Positions 5,769-13,093 are shown, counted from the stretch's first letter. The stretch: DNA of 13,093 bases from JBCDJG01 sp038748065 (GCA_038748065.1 JBCDJG010000092.1:1-13093), one strand, 5' to 3'. Translations and numbers: made by a program. The notes: a model not told the origin generated them from the letters alone.

Positions 5769-8129
5769 ATGTATTCTTTTTGTCCTCGTTTGTCCAGCGT
5801 GGCTGGAGTGCTGTCGGCGCTCTTCGTAGTCACTGCCTCACCGCTGACGCTTGCTCAGGAAGCCCTGCGCCTCGAGGAGGTCGTGGTTACTGCGCAAAAG
5901 CGAACCGAAAGCCTGCAGGATGTGCCCATTGCGGTGAGTGTCGTGTCCGGCGAACAGCTGGAATCTGCTGACCTGCGCAGCCTGCAGAGCCTGGCGGAGT
6001 ATGTGCCAAACTTCTACCAAGTGGCAACGCCGACCTCCAACGTGGTGTATATCCGCGGCATCGGTTCAGGCACGAACGCCGGCTTTGAGCAGTCGGTTGG
6101 CACCTTTCTTGACGGCAGTTACCTGGGCCGCGCCCGCCAGACCCTGGCACCCATGTTCGACCTCGAGCGAGTTGAAGTGTTGAAGGGCCCGCAGTCGATC
6201 CTGTTTGGCAAGAACACGGTAGCCGGGGCCGTGAGTATCACCTCCAATCGGCCCGATTACGAGACATCGGCGCGGGCGCTGGCGCAATACGGCACGGAGG
6301 AGGAGTGGCAAATCCAGGGGCATGTGAACGGGCCCCTGGGGGATAGCGTAGCGGCCAGGCTTTCCGTTTATGGTGCTGGCATTGATGGTTGGGTGGAGAA
6401 TGAATTTGATGGCGCGGACGGTCCGGATACGGAAGACCTCGCGCTGCGACTGGGCATCACCTTTGATCCTTCCGATACGCTGAGCGGTTACTTCAAATAC
6501 CAATGGTCTGAGCGAACCCAGACTAATGCACCCTATGAGATTTTCCAGAAGTCGCAGCAGCTTGATCCAGCGACCGGACAGCTGGTGCCGCAGCACCTGA
6601 CGGATATCGATGCACGCCAGAACTACAAGACTGATTTTGGTAACAGCGGGGCGCTGGGGGACAACACCACCGAGACCGAGTTGGTGATGGACAACGTTCT
6701 CCTGCAGCTCGATTTCAGCCTGGGTGAGCATACCCTGAGCTCCATTACCGGCTACACCGACTATGACTATGACACTCAGTCCGATCTTGATTTCACTGCG
6801 GCGAACCTGATCAACGTACGACCGGGCGGCTTTGAAAACTTTGATCAGCTGAGCCAGGAACTGCGCCTTGTGTCTCCTGTGGGTGAGCGCTTTGACTATA
6901 TCGCTGGCCTCTACTGGCAAAAAGCGAATGTCGACATCGATCAGGATATTGGCTTTCAGCTCTCTACCCTCGTGCCTGCCGCTGGCCTGGTGGGTGCTGA
7001 TGGCTACCGTGAAACGGTCTTCGAGCAGGAGGCGGAAACCTGGTCTGGTTTCTTCCAGGGGAACGTCTATTTGAGCCCAGCGTGGAGCGTGAAATTCGGC
7101 CTGCGCTATACCTACGAGGAAAAGACCCTCGACCGGCTGATGGGCGTGCGGGACTTTAACGACCAATTAATGAACCCGGTCGCCCTGGCCTCGGTCTGGC
7201 GGGATCGACTGAATACCGTGCCTTACAACGTGCGTCGTGAGCGTGATGAAGATGACTGGACGCCAATGCTGGCGCTGGAATGGCGCGCAACGGATGACAT
7301 CATGACCTATGTGAGCGCCAGCAAAGGCTTCAAGGGTGGCGGCTATGATTCCACGCACTCCAACGGCGCGGACATTGATGCCCTGGAATACGAGCCTGAG
7401 AGTGCCGTCAGCCTCGAAGTCGGCAGTAAAATGACCCTCGCAGACGGCCGCGGCAGTCTCAACATTGCGATCTTCCAGACCGAGTTCGAAGATCTGCAGG
7501 TCAGCACGTTTGACGGCTTCGTCGGCTTTGCCGTCACCAACGCGGCGGAGGCAACATCGCGCGGCGTTGAACTGGACGGGCGTTTTCTGGTGACCGCGGA
7601 TCTCGCGCTGAGTGCGTCCCTGGCCTGGCTGGATTACGAGTACGACGAGTACGAGGGTGCGCCCTGCACAAACTCGCAGCTCGGGCAGCAGATCGTCGAT
7701 ACCGGCGGCTCCGCTGGCTGTGTTAACGACCTGTCAGGCCAGACCATTAACTACGCGCCAGAATGGAGCGCGGCAATCAGCGGCACATGGACACTGCACC
7801 CGAGCGAATCGCTCGATGTAGACCTTACCTTGGATGCCAACTACCGCGATGACTTTTTCATGTCGGCGGATCTCGACGAAAACACCGTGCAGGACGCCTA
7901 CTGGCGCATTAACGCGCGGATAGCGCTCGTCAGCAGTGATGGTCGATGGGAGCTGGCGCTGATTGGCAAGAACCTCACCGACGAGGCGACCTACTCCGCC
8001 AGCACCATTATCCCCTTTGGCTCGAGCAACACGCCCGCCTTTAACATTCCCGATTTTGAGGGTACCTACTTTGGCATCGTGGATCGTCCGCGCAGTGTCG
8101 CGGTGCAGTTCAGCTACAGTCTGTGGTGA
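5769..8129 (+). CDS. TonB-dependent outer-membrane receptor
   Basis: An outer-membrane active transporter of 786 residues. Residues 1-30 form a signal peptide (Arg7, hydrophobic core, probable cleavage after LAQ30). A TonB-box-like EEVVVTAQKR follows at 36-45. The plug domain has the classic order YIRGIG (94-99), VGTFLDG (110-116) and LERVEVLKGPQSILFGKNTVAGAVSI (132-157). The rest is a long beta-barrel of repeated amphipathic strands with acidic loops, ending in FSYSLW with a C-terminal aromatic residue, as in outer-membrane barrel proteins. The style is that of the large marine proteobacterial receptor group taking up complex organics, not a clear siderophore receptor; the ligand is unknown. 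It is divergent from the monooxygenase operon and 45 bp before a truncated DUF3604 gene, likely once co-transcribed. Confidence 0.95.
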   Translation: MYSFCPRLSSVAGVLSALFVVTASPLTLAQEALRLEEVVVTAQKRTESLQDVPIAVSVVSGEQLESADLRSLQSLAEYVPNFYQVATPTSNVVYIRGIGSGTNAGFEQSVGTFLDGSYLGRARQTLAPMFDLERVEVLKGPQSILFGKNTVAGAVSITSNRPDYETSARALAQYGTEEEWQIQGHVNGPLGDSVAARLSVYGAGIDGWVENEFDGADGPDTEDLALRLGITFDPSDTLSGYFKYQWSERTQTNAPYEIFQKSQQLDPATGQLVPQHLTDIDARQNYKTDFGNSGALGDNTTETELVMDNVLLQLDFSLGEHTLSSITGYTDYDYDTQSDLDFTAANLINVRPGGFENFDQLSQELRLVSPVGERFDYIAGLYWQKANVDIDQDIGFQLSTLVPAAGLVGADGYRETVFEQEAETWSGFFQGNVYLSPAWSVKFGLRYTYEEKTLDRLMGVRDFNDQLMNPVALASVWRDRLNTVPYNVRRERDEDDWTPMLALEWRATDDIMTYVSASKGFKGGGYDSTHSNGADIDALEYEPESAVSLEVGSKMTLADGRGSLNIAIFQTEFEDLQVSTFDGFVGFAVTNAAEATSRGVELDGRFLVTADLALSASLAWLDYEYDEYEGAPCTNSQLGQQIVDTGGSAGCVNDLSGQTINYAPEWSAAISGTWTLHPSESLDVDLTLDANYRDDFFMSADLDENTVQDAYWRINARIALVSSDGRWELALIGKNLTDEATYSASTIIPFGSSNTPAFNIPDFEGTYFGIVDRPRSVAVQFSYSLW

Positions 8130-8174
8130 CCGTCCTGTGGTGAAGGCCGTTCAACACAACAGGGAGAACGCACG

Positions 8175-8363
8175 ATGAGAATAAATAAGAAGCGCGCGTT
8201 ACTGGCCGGCAGTCTGACGGCTTTACTGGCTACCGCGGCCAGCGTCGCTAATGAGCCCAGGGATTATTCGCCCTACGCCGGCGACGCCAACCCGCGCAAT
8301 GTTTACTGGGGTGATACCCACCTGCATACGGCGCCTCTTAGGGCGCCGCATTGCAGCATCTGA
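8175..8363 (+). pseudogene. DUF3604-family gene remnant, N-terminal stump only
   Basis: The 62-codon frame starts at an ATG after a good AGGGAG ribosome binding site. It encodes a signal peptide (MRINKKRALLAGSLTALLATAASVA) and then the family opening RDYSPYAGDANPRNVYWGDTHLHT, matching the start of secreted DUF3604 proteins, which are normally several hundred residues long. Immediately after DTHLHT, the first metal-binding-type motif, similarity stops. The frame then ends within ten codons (APLRAPHCSI), over a GC-rich hairpin and next to the convergent nucleotidase stop at 8372. More than 80% of the gene is missing. The family identification is from memory of its opening motif. Whether this is a real deletion or an assembly join cannot be told here. 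Confidence 0.7.
8329..8348. repeat. Perfect 7-bp GC-rich hairpin at the DUF3604 breakpoint
   Basis: CGGCGCC (8329-8335) and GGCGCCG (8342-8348) are exact reverse complements around the 6-nt loop TCTTAG. It begins where the DUF3604 coding match ends and lies just beyond the 3' end of the convergent nucleotidase gene. A second short hairpin, GCAGC (8353-8357) with GCTGC (8365-8369), follows. There is no T-run on either strand, so these are not classic intrinsic terminators, but they could still stop or protect the nucleotidase transcript. Confidence 0.5.
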
Positions 8364-8371
8364 GGCTGCTC

Positions 8372-10270
8372 TCAGAAGTCCACGCAGTCCGTTCTGGCGG
8401 AGTGATCGCAGGCGTCGCGGCCAATATAGCGTTGGGTGCTGTATTCCTCGATGGGCAGCTTCTCCAGCGACCGACCCTCTGCGGCGAGGTCCTCGACGTA
8501 ATCAATGAAGCCCTGAGCGTATTCTGTAAAGGTATCCTCGAAGTCGCCTGCGGCAAAAATTGGGCCGAAGGTGTCGTAGCCGTCGCGACCCGATGCGATA
8601 AAGTCATTGGTCACCACGCGATACGACGCGTTCGGATCAATCGCCACCCAGTCGCCCGCCAGCCTGGGGTTCACCTGGACATTAGAGATGCGCGAGCCAA
8701 AGGCGGCGGACGCGTCGACGTCATAGCGAATGCCTGAGGCGTAGGGATAGGAGCCCGTAGAGCCGCCGTCATCGAGGAAATTCGACAGCGCATCTTCCAG
8801 CACATCGGTGATTTGCTGACCGCTCATGTCGAGGATGATCAGCGTATTGGAGAACGGCAGTAGCGTAAATGCGTCACCGATCGTAAAGTCGCCGGCGGCG
8901 ACGTCAACGCGCACGCCGCCCCCGTTCTGGATGGCGAAATCGGCGGCCTGACTCACCTCTAGAAAGGCTCGCGCGACAATGTTGGAGATGTCGGAACCGT
9001 TTTCATAGGTATCCGCTCGCTCGCAGATCGCAGAACGTGTCTCCCCGGGCCAGCGCACAAGGCAGAGGTCCTCTGCAACACTGCCAATGACGGTTTGTTC
9101 CAGGACGGCTACCTGGGAGTCAAAGCCTGCCAGCAGATCAACGGCGGTTTCGTCCTCCTGAGCGCGACGGAATTCGCGCATCTCCAGCAGCGAGCGAACG
9201 ACGGTCTTACGGTCGTCGCCGCGCAGCTTGCGCTCGGTTTCATCGGCGTCGTTATCCTCGTAAACCAGGGAGTTCGCCGCAATTGGGATGACCGGATGAC
9301 CGGAGCAGGCTGCTACATTCCCGTCTCTGTCGAACTTGACTCTCAGGCGACCGAAGAGATGAGCGTATTCCCAACCCTGGACAATACAGACTGGATTGCC
9401 ATTCTGGTCCTGTGCCATGGTTGGATAGTCGCCGCTGACAGGAAAACCCATGTCGATAAGGTTGGGGCCGCCAAGCAGCGAGTGGGAATCACCACCCACA
9501 ATGACATCAACGCCGGTGAGATTACTGGCTAACTCGATATCATTAGCGTAGCCGATGTGGGTTGCGAGGATAATCTTGTTAACCCCCATGTTGACGAGGT
9601 CGTCAATGACCATCTGAGCCGTGGTGGTCTCGTCAAGAAACTCGGTGTCTTCGTCTGGGCTGGAGGAGTTCTTTGTTTTACCGGCGATATCAATGCCGAC
9701 GATCGCGACCTCCTGGCCTTCGATGTTTAGAATGGTGAAGTCTTGCAGATAGTCGCTTTGCGACAAGGCTGAATCGGGCCCGGGTACCACGTTGGCTGCA
9801 AGCACCGGGGTGTTGCAATCGCCCGTTGCGAGAAAATCCAGAAAATTCGCCAGGCCCGTATCACCGTCATCGAATTCATGGTTGCCGAGTGCAAAGGCGT
9901 CGAAGCAGATATTGTTCATCAGCGCGGCGTCGGCTTCGCCGCGGAACAGGCTGTAGAACAGGGTGCCTGTGATGGCGTCTCCCGCATGAATCTTGATCGG
10001 GTTTTTCACCTTTGCTTCGAACTTGGCCATAACCGAGGTGAGCAGTGGGTAACCGCCGTAGTCGATCTCGACCTCTTCCAGCAGTGCGCCGTCGCTCAGG
10101 GTCACGCTTAGATTTTCGCCGCTCACATCCAGGCCGAAATCGTCGGCTTGGAGATGTGAGTGATGATCGTTGATATGCAGAATGTTGACGGTCAGTGGGG
10201 ATTGGGCGTGAGCTACGCTTGACAAGCTCAGCACCGTGGATAGGGCCGCTAATTTCGAGAACCTGTGCAT
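8372..10270 (-). CDS. Secreted bifunctional metallophosphatase/5'-nucleotidase (UshA/NadN-like)
   Basis: Expected to hydrolyse extracellular nucleotides, and possibly dinucleotides such as NAD, to nucleosides and phosphate in the periplasm. The 632-residue form starts at the ATG at 10270, which has AAGGAA just upstream. The ATGs at 10294 and 10288 would add up to eight residues and lack a ribosome binding site. A signal peptide ends at about AHA (20-22). The metallophosphatase domain shows INDHHSH (33-39), GDAITG (97-102), GNHEFD (129-134), ATHIGY (236-241) and GGDSHS (259-264). The C-terminal nucleotidase domain has QNGGGVR (448-454), LLPFSNT (470-476) and SGRDGYDTFG (560-569), the substrate-stacking region. 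All metal ligands expected for the family are present. Several Cys, including two near the C-terminus, suit a periplasmic protein. It is a separate unit with its own leader, downstream of purK on the same strand. Confidence 0.92.
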   Translation of the reverse strand: MHRFSKLAALSTVLSLSSVAHAQSPLTVNILHINDHHSHLQADDFGLDVSGENLSVTLSDGALLEEVEIDYGGYPLLTSVMAKFEAKVKNPIKIHAGDAITGTLFYSLFRGEADAALMNNICFDAFALGNHEFDDGDTGLANFLDFLATGDCNTPVLAANVVPGPDSALSQSDYLQDFTILNIEGQEVAIVGIDIAGKTKNSSSPDEDTEFLDETTTAQMVIDDLVNMGVNKIILATHIGYANDIELASNLTGVDVIVGGDSHSLLGGPNLIDMGFPVSGDYPTMAQDQNGNPVCIVQGWEYAHLFGRLRVKFDRDGNVAACSGHPVIPIAANSLVYEDNDADETERKLRGDDRKTVVRSLLEMREFRRAQEDETAVDLLAGFDSQVAVLEQTVIGSVAEDLCLVRWPGETRSAICERADTYENGSDISNIVARAFLEVSQAADFAIQNGGGVRVDVAAGDFTIGDAFTLLPFSNTLIILDMSGQQITDVLEDALSNFLDDGGSTGSYPYASGIRYDVDASAAFGSRISNVQVNPRLAGDWVAIDPNASYRVVTNDFIASGRDGYDTFGPIFAAGDFEDTFTEYAQGFIDYVEDLAAEGRSLEKLPIEEYSTQRYIGRDACDHSARTDCVDF

Positions 10271-10417
10271 AGTGAGTTTCCTTCTCATAGGCATTCATCA
10301 CGAGGGGAGACTATTGATCTCACGCCTATGTGACGAAAAGACTGCAGTAAAATGAAGAGTATGCTTCAGTATAGTTACAATCGGCGGATTGGCACGAAAG
10401 TATTGGCCGCCAGTGTG
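10271..10417 (-). promoter_or_regulatory. Leader/promoter region of the 5'-nucleotidase gene
   Basis: This gap upstream of the nucleotidase start is AT-richer than its flanks. Two -10-like hexamers read on the minus strand, TATACT (10373-10368) and CATACT (10363-10358), but neither has a good -35 partner at 16-18 bp. The ribosome binding site AAGGAA lies just before the ATG at 10270. No riboswitch fold or convincing Pho box was recognised. Confidence 0.3.
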
Positions 10418-10440
10418 CCGCCGCCGGTGCTAGGCGGCGG
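10418..10440 (-). terminator. 8-bp GC hairpin spanning the purK stop codon
   Basis: On the plus strand CCGCCGCC (10418-10425) and GGCGGCGG (10433-10440) are perfect reverse complements with a 7-nt loop that contains the purK stop codon. No U-tract follows on the minus strand, so this is not a textbook intrinsic terminator. It may protect the 3' end or assist termination. It arises partly from the Pro-Ala-Ala codons at the end of purK. Confidence 0.35.
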
Positions 10441-11539
10441 GCTTCAGATTAGGGCGCAGTCGCTCAAGCGTCTCACGTAACGCTTCCCTGTCGTTTGAGG
10501 AGACGTGAATATGGCCCAGCTTACGCCGTGGCGCGGCACTCTTGTTGTAGTCCACGTAGTCGGCATTCGCTGGCAGGCTGGCGCGATCATCTTCGCTCCA
10601 GTGTTGGCCCAGCACGTTGACGATCCCCTCGAAGCGCTGAATGTCGGTGGCGCCCGGCGCGAGGCCGAGTACGGCACGGAGATGGTTCTCGAACTGGCAG
10701 GTCGCCTCGCTGTGCAAGGTCCAGTGGCCACTGTTATGTACCCTTGGCGCAATCTCATTGATCAACAGCCTGTCGCCCGCGAGGAAACACTCCATTGCCA
10801 TAACCCCGACATAGTCGAGAGTGTCCATCAGTTTGCCGATGTAGCTCCGAGCTCTGTCATCAAGCGTGGGGCTGACGTTGCCCGCCGGCGCAATTGAGCT
10901 GACAAGGATGCCCTCCTCGTGGCGGTTCTCGGTCAGGGGGTAAAAGGCAGTTTCGCCGCTGTGGGAGCGAACGGCGATCAAGGAAACCTCGCGCTCAAAA
11001 TCTATGCGCGCCTCCGCCAGCCAATCGCCGCTGGGGAAGTCCTTGTTAAAAGCCTGAACATCCTCATCGCTATAAAGACGCCACTGACCCTTGCCATCGT
11101 AGCCGCCCCGGCAGGCCTTTATAAACAGCGGCAGGCCCAGTCGTTCAGCGGCGACTTCAATGTCCTGAGCATTATTAGCGCCAACAAAGGGGGCGGTGTC
11201 CAGACCCAGGCTGTCGATCAACTCTTTCTCACTCAGGCGGTGACCGAGGGCCGCCAGGGCGTCGGGGTTAGGATGCACGGGGCATGACTCTGCGAGTTGG
11301 CGCAACAGGTCCAGGTTCACGTGCTCGTTTTCCACCGTGACGACGTCCGGGTTACCGAGCGCTGATAAAAGCTGTGCGGGATTCCATGGCTCTCTGAGCC
11401 GAACGAGAGTGCCCAGCCCTTCGACCGGGCTGGCGTTTTCCTCTGCGCCAGCCAGGAAGCTGCAGCGCACTCCAATCTTTTTCCCGGCGAGGGCCATCAG
11501 CCGGGCAAGTTGGCCACTGCCGACGATAGCAACCAGCAC
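10430..11539 (-). CDS. purK: N5-carboxyaminoimidazole ribonucleotide synthase
   Basis: This cytoplasmic ATP-grasp enzyme of de novo purine synthesis converts AIR, ATP and bicarbonate to N5-CAIR. The 369-residue length is normal. Seen are the N-terminal GSGQLARL (7-14), the ATP-grasp lid region RGGYDGKGQW (144-153), EVSLIAVR (184-191) with FYPLTENRHEEGI (199-211), VGVMAMECF (244-252), the metal- and substrate-binding NEIAPRVHNSGHW (261-273) and KLGHIHV near the end. The start is GTG, whose G is also the last base of the purE TAG stop (TAGTG). A GAGGAGG ribosome binding site sits inside the end of purE, so translation is probably coupled. It is the last gene of the permease-purE-purK operon. 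Confidence 0.97.
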   Translation of the reverse strand: MLVAIVGSGQLARLMALAGKKIGVRCSFLAGAEENASPVEGLGTLVRLREPWNPAQLLSALGNPDVVTVENEHVNLDLLRQLAESCPVHPNPDALAALGHRLSEKELIDSLGLDTAPFVGANNAQDIEVAAERLGLPLFIKACRGGYDGKGQWRLYSDEDVQAFNKDFPSGDWLAEARIDFEREVSLIAVRSHSGETAFYPLTENRHEEGILVSSIAPAGNVSPTLDDRARSYIGKLMDTLDYVGVMAMECFLAGDRLLINEIAPRVHNSGHWTLHSEATCQFENHLRAVLGLAPGATDIQRFEGIVNVLGQHWSEDDRASLPANADYVDYNKSAAPRRKLGHIHVSSNDREALRETLERLRPNLKPAA

Positions 11540-12039
11540 TATTCGACCTCCTCAGGAACCTTGGCGAACTCCTGGGAACGGAAGCTTGCCAGTCGGTCGC
11601 TGAGCTCGGCGTCACCAACTGCGAGTACCTGAGCGGCCAGTAGCCCCGCATTGTAGGCGCCACTCGCACCAATGGCCTGTGTTGCCACGGCGACGCCTGC
11701 TGGCATCTGGACGATAGACAACAGGCTGTCCATGCCGCTCAAGGCCTTGCTTTCTACGGGCACTGCGACAACCGGTAGCAGGGTCATGGAGGCGGTCATG
11801 CCCGGCAGGTGCGCAGCGCCGCCCGCGCCAGCGATGATTACGCTGAGGCCTCTCGCCTGGGCACCGCTGGCATAGGCCACGAGCCTGTCGGGTGTGCGGT
11901 GGGCCGACACAACTTTGGTTTCATACGGTATGTTGAGTGCATCCAGTACTTCGGTAGCACGCTGCATTGTGGGCCAGTCCGAGCGGGAGCCCATAATGAT
12001 GCCGACTTTTGGCGTCGGCACCGATTCGCCATCCTTCAC
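11539..12039 (-). CDS. purE: N5-carboxyaminoimidazole ribonucleotide mutase, class I PurE
   Basis: Moves the carboxylate of N5-CAIR to C4 to give CAIR, the step after PurK. The protein has 166 residues, a normal class I length, with GSRSD (17-21), the active-site SAHRTP (45-50, catalytic His47), GAGGAAHLPGM (71-81) and SLLSIVQMPAGVAVAT (105-120). The presence of PurK in the same operon agrees with the two-step bacterial route and not the AIR carboxylase form. The start is GTG at 12039. It overlaps the TGA of the permease gene by four bases (GTGA) and has a GGAGG ribosome binding site inside the permease gene. This tight coupling upstream, plus the 1-nt overlap with purK downstream, shows a single operon. 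Confidence 0.97.
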   Translation of the reverse strand: MKDGESVPTPKVGIIMGSRSDWPTMQRATEVLDALNIPYETKVVSAHRTPDRLVAYASGAQARGLSVIIAGAGGAAHLPGMTASMTLLPVVAVPVESKALSGMDSLLSIVQMPAGVAVATQAIGASGAYNAGLLAAQVLAVGDAELSDRLASFRSQEFAKVPEEVE

Positions 12040-12983
12040 ATCACCCCTCCGTTGTAGGTGGCGTGCAGCCAGTGTGCCGCTGAGATATAAAGCGGGATAC
12101 CGACAAGCACATTAAACGGGAAGGTTACCGCAAGTGAGGTGGCGATCGACAGCCCATGATTGGCGCTGGGGAGGGCCTGGCGCATAACGGCAGGCACGGC
12201 AATGTAAGAAGCGCTGCCGCCGAGAGCGGCGAGCAGGGCGATGCCGCCCGCCGAAAGGCCGAGTACGGTGCCCAGTACCGCACCTGCAGCACCCCCAACC
12301 AAAGGCATAACGACGCCGAATGAGGTGATGAAGGGCGCACTGCTGCGTATGTCAGACAAACGGGAGGCCGCGACCAGGCCCATTTCAAGCAGGAACAGCG
12401 CCAGCACGCCCTGAAATAGATCGCCGAACAAGGGCATGATCGGTTGCACGGCATCGCCGGCAAAGTAGCCGATAGCCATGCCTCCCACCATCAGCACCAC
12501 GCCCTGGTTGCAAAAACACTCGTGCAACAGTTTGCTGCGATCCATCTTGGCACCTTGCGAGCCAGCCAACGCCAGGCCTACTGCGATGGCCGGCATTTCC
12601 AGCAGGACGACGAACAGCGGAAAATAGGCTTCGTAGGGGATGCCGCGCGCTTCCAGTACGGCAACGGCCACCGCGTAAGTCCCGACACTCACGGACCCGT
12701 AATGCGCGGCTATGGAGGCGGCATCCGCGCGACTTAACTTGCCGACCCGAGAGAGTAGCGGAAAGGCAACCAGTGGCAAGGCCAGGCCAAGGCAGACAAC
12801 GGCAATGGCCTGCGGTGCCAGGGCAATGCTCGCATGGTCTTGCAGGGCCAGGCCGCCTTTCAGCCCGATCGCCAGTAGCAGGAAGATCGTCAGGCTCTGA
12901 TAGAGAGCCTGCGGAAATTCAACATCGCTCCGTATCAGCCTGGCGATGAAGCCGAGCAGGAAAAAACCGGCTACCGTGCTCAT
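12036..12983 (-). CDS. SbtA-like sodium-dependent bicarbonate transport family permease
   Basis: An inner-membrane protein of 315 residues made almost entirely of hydrophobic helices (about ten by eye). Segments seen in SbtA-type permeases are LLLAIGLKGG (35-44), AAHYGSVSVGTYAVA (92-106), HECFCNQGVVLMVGGMAIGY (154-173) and GGSASYIAVPAVMRQALP (255-272) with VTFPFNVLVGIPLY. Cyanobacterial SbtA takes up bicarbonate with sodium. Proteobacterial members are mostly uncharacterised, so the substrate is inferred. It is somewhat shorter than cyanobacterial SbtA and appears complete. The ATG at 12983 overlaps the stop of the preceding gene (ATGA), and its own stop overlaps purE. No separate SbtB-like regulator is seen here. 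Confidence 0.87.
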   Translation of the reverse strand: MSTVAGFFLLGFIARLIRSDVEFPQALYQSLTIFLLLAIGLKGGLALQDHASIALAPQAIAVVCLGLALPLVAFPLLSRVGKLSRADAASIAAHYGSVSVGTYAVAVAVLEARGIPYEAYFPLFVVLLEMPAIAVGLALAGSQGAKMDRSKLLHECFCNQGVVLMVGGMAIGYFAGDAVQPIMPLFGDLFQGVLALFLLEMGLVAASRLSDIRSSAPFITSFGVVMPLVGGAAGAVLGTVLGLSAGGIALLAALGGSASYIAVPAVMRQALPSANHGLSIATSLAVTFPFNVLVGIPLYISAAHWLHATYNGGVM

Positions 12984-13093
12984 GCTGTGCTGCGGTCTCT
13001 GGCATTATCTTGTGGCAGGCTGACGCGCAACTTCCTTGGGCGTTCGCGGTACCAGGTGGTCAGGGCAATTGTCGCCAGCATCGCGCCGACGAT
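12980..13093 (-). CDS. C-terminal fragment of an unidentified, probably membrane, protein
   Basis: Reading the minus strand from the window edge in the frame starting at 13093 gives 37 residues. A hydrophobic stretch (IVGAMLATIALTTWY) is followed by a basic tail (RERPRKLRVSLPQDNARDRSTA) and a TGA at 12982-12980. The stop overlaps the ATG of the permease gene by four bases (ATGA), the same style as the downstream genes, which supports a real gene in the same operon. The last helix followed by a basic tail suggests a cytoplasmic C-terminus. The family cannot be told from this piece. Confidence 0.6.
   Translation of the reverse strand: MVGAMLATIALTTWYRERPRKLRVSLPQDNARDRSTA

Noticed and set aside
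6066..7166. 366-codon open frame on the minus strand inside the TonB receptor gene
   Set aside because: It lies wholly antisense to a well-supported receptor, has no recognisable domain and no ribosome binding site. Long shadow frames are common in GC-rich genes.
8329..8369. Two hairpins as intrinsic terminators or a recombination attachment site
   Set aside because: No T-run on either strand and no integrase, attC-like core or direct repeat flanking them. They are kept only as hairpins at a breakpoint.
10363..10380. Pho-box-like repeat upstream of the nucleotidase on the minus strand
   Set aside because: The two 7-mers TTGTAAC and CTGAAGC match the CTGTCAT consensus at only 4 and 3 of 7 positions, which is near chance.

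Overview
The window looks like a piece of a GC-rich marine gammaproteobacterial genome, probably Halieaceae/OM60-NOR5 or a close relative. The reasons are the TonB receptor and DUF3604 pair, the EthA-type monooxygenase, sulfotransferase and acyl-CoA ligase set, and the protein sequences in general. The taxonomy is inference. The first ~205 bases do not fit the rest: by hand count, bases 1-180 are ~48% GC and very A-rich (71 A, 23 T), and they encode a Gln-rich coiled-coil reading frame. That segment meets a bacterial transporter gene out of frame at a short CAG-type repeat. It is most likely an assembly chimera.

Layout. 1-~205: foreign-looking edge. ~211-846 (+): 5'-truncated EamA/DMT transporter. 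888-1142 (+): YkgJ-type cysteine-cluster protein. 1143-5716 (-): a tight three-gene operon, read as EthA-like Baeyer-Villiger monooxygenase, then PAPS-type sulfotransferase, then acyl-CoA synthetase, with gaps of 14 and 27 bp. 5717-5768: a 52-bp divergent control region with a 10-bp imperfect inverted repeat around an AT-rich core. 5769-8129 (+): TonB-dependent receptor. 8175-8363 (+): stump of a DUF3604-family gene that breaks right after its first metal-binding-type motif, next to a perfect GC-rich hairpin. 8372-10270 (-): secreted 5'-nucleotidase. 10430-13093 (-): an overlapping operon of an unidentified membrane-protein tail, an SbtA-like bicarbonate permease, PurE and PurK.

How they work together. 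The divergent receptor/monooxygenase locus reads as an uptake-and-modification module for a hydrophobic substrate, perhaps a ketone-bearing lipid, steroid or terpenoid. The receptor imports it, the monooxygenase inserts oxygen, the sulfotransferase could sulfate a hydroxyl, and the ligase makes a CoA thioester; the substrate is unknown. On the right, a bicarbonate permease overlaps purE by 4 nt and purE overlaps purK by 1 nt. PurK consumes bicarbonate, so transport of a substrate is genetically tied to the enzyme using it. The neighbouring 5'-nucleotidase could add a purine-salvage function, but it is separated by 159 bp with its own leader.

No tRNA, rRNA, CRISPR array, insertion sequence or transposase was seen. 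There is no gene-free stretch over 300 bases.
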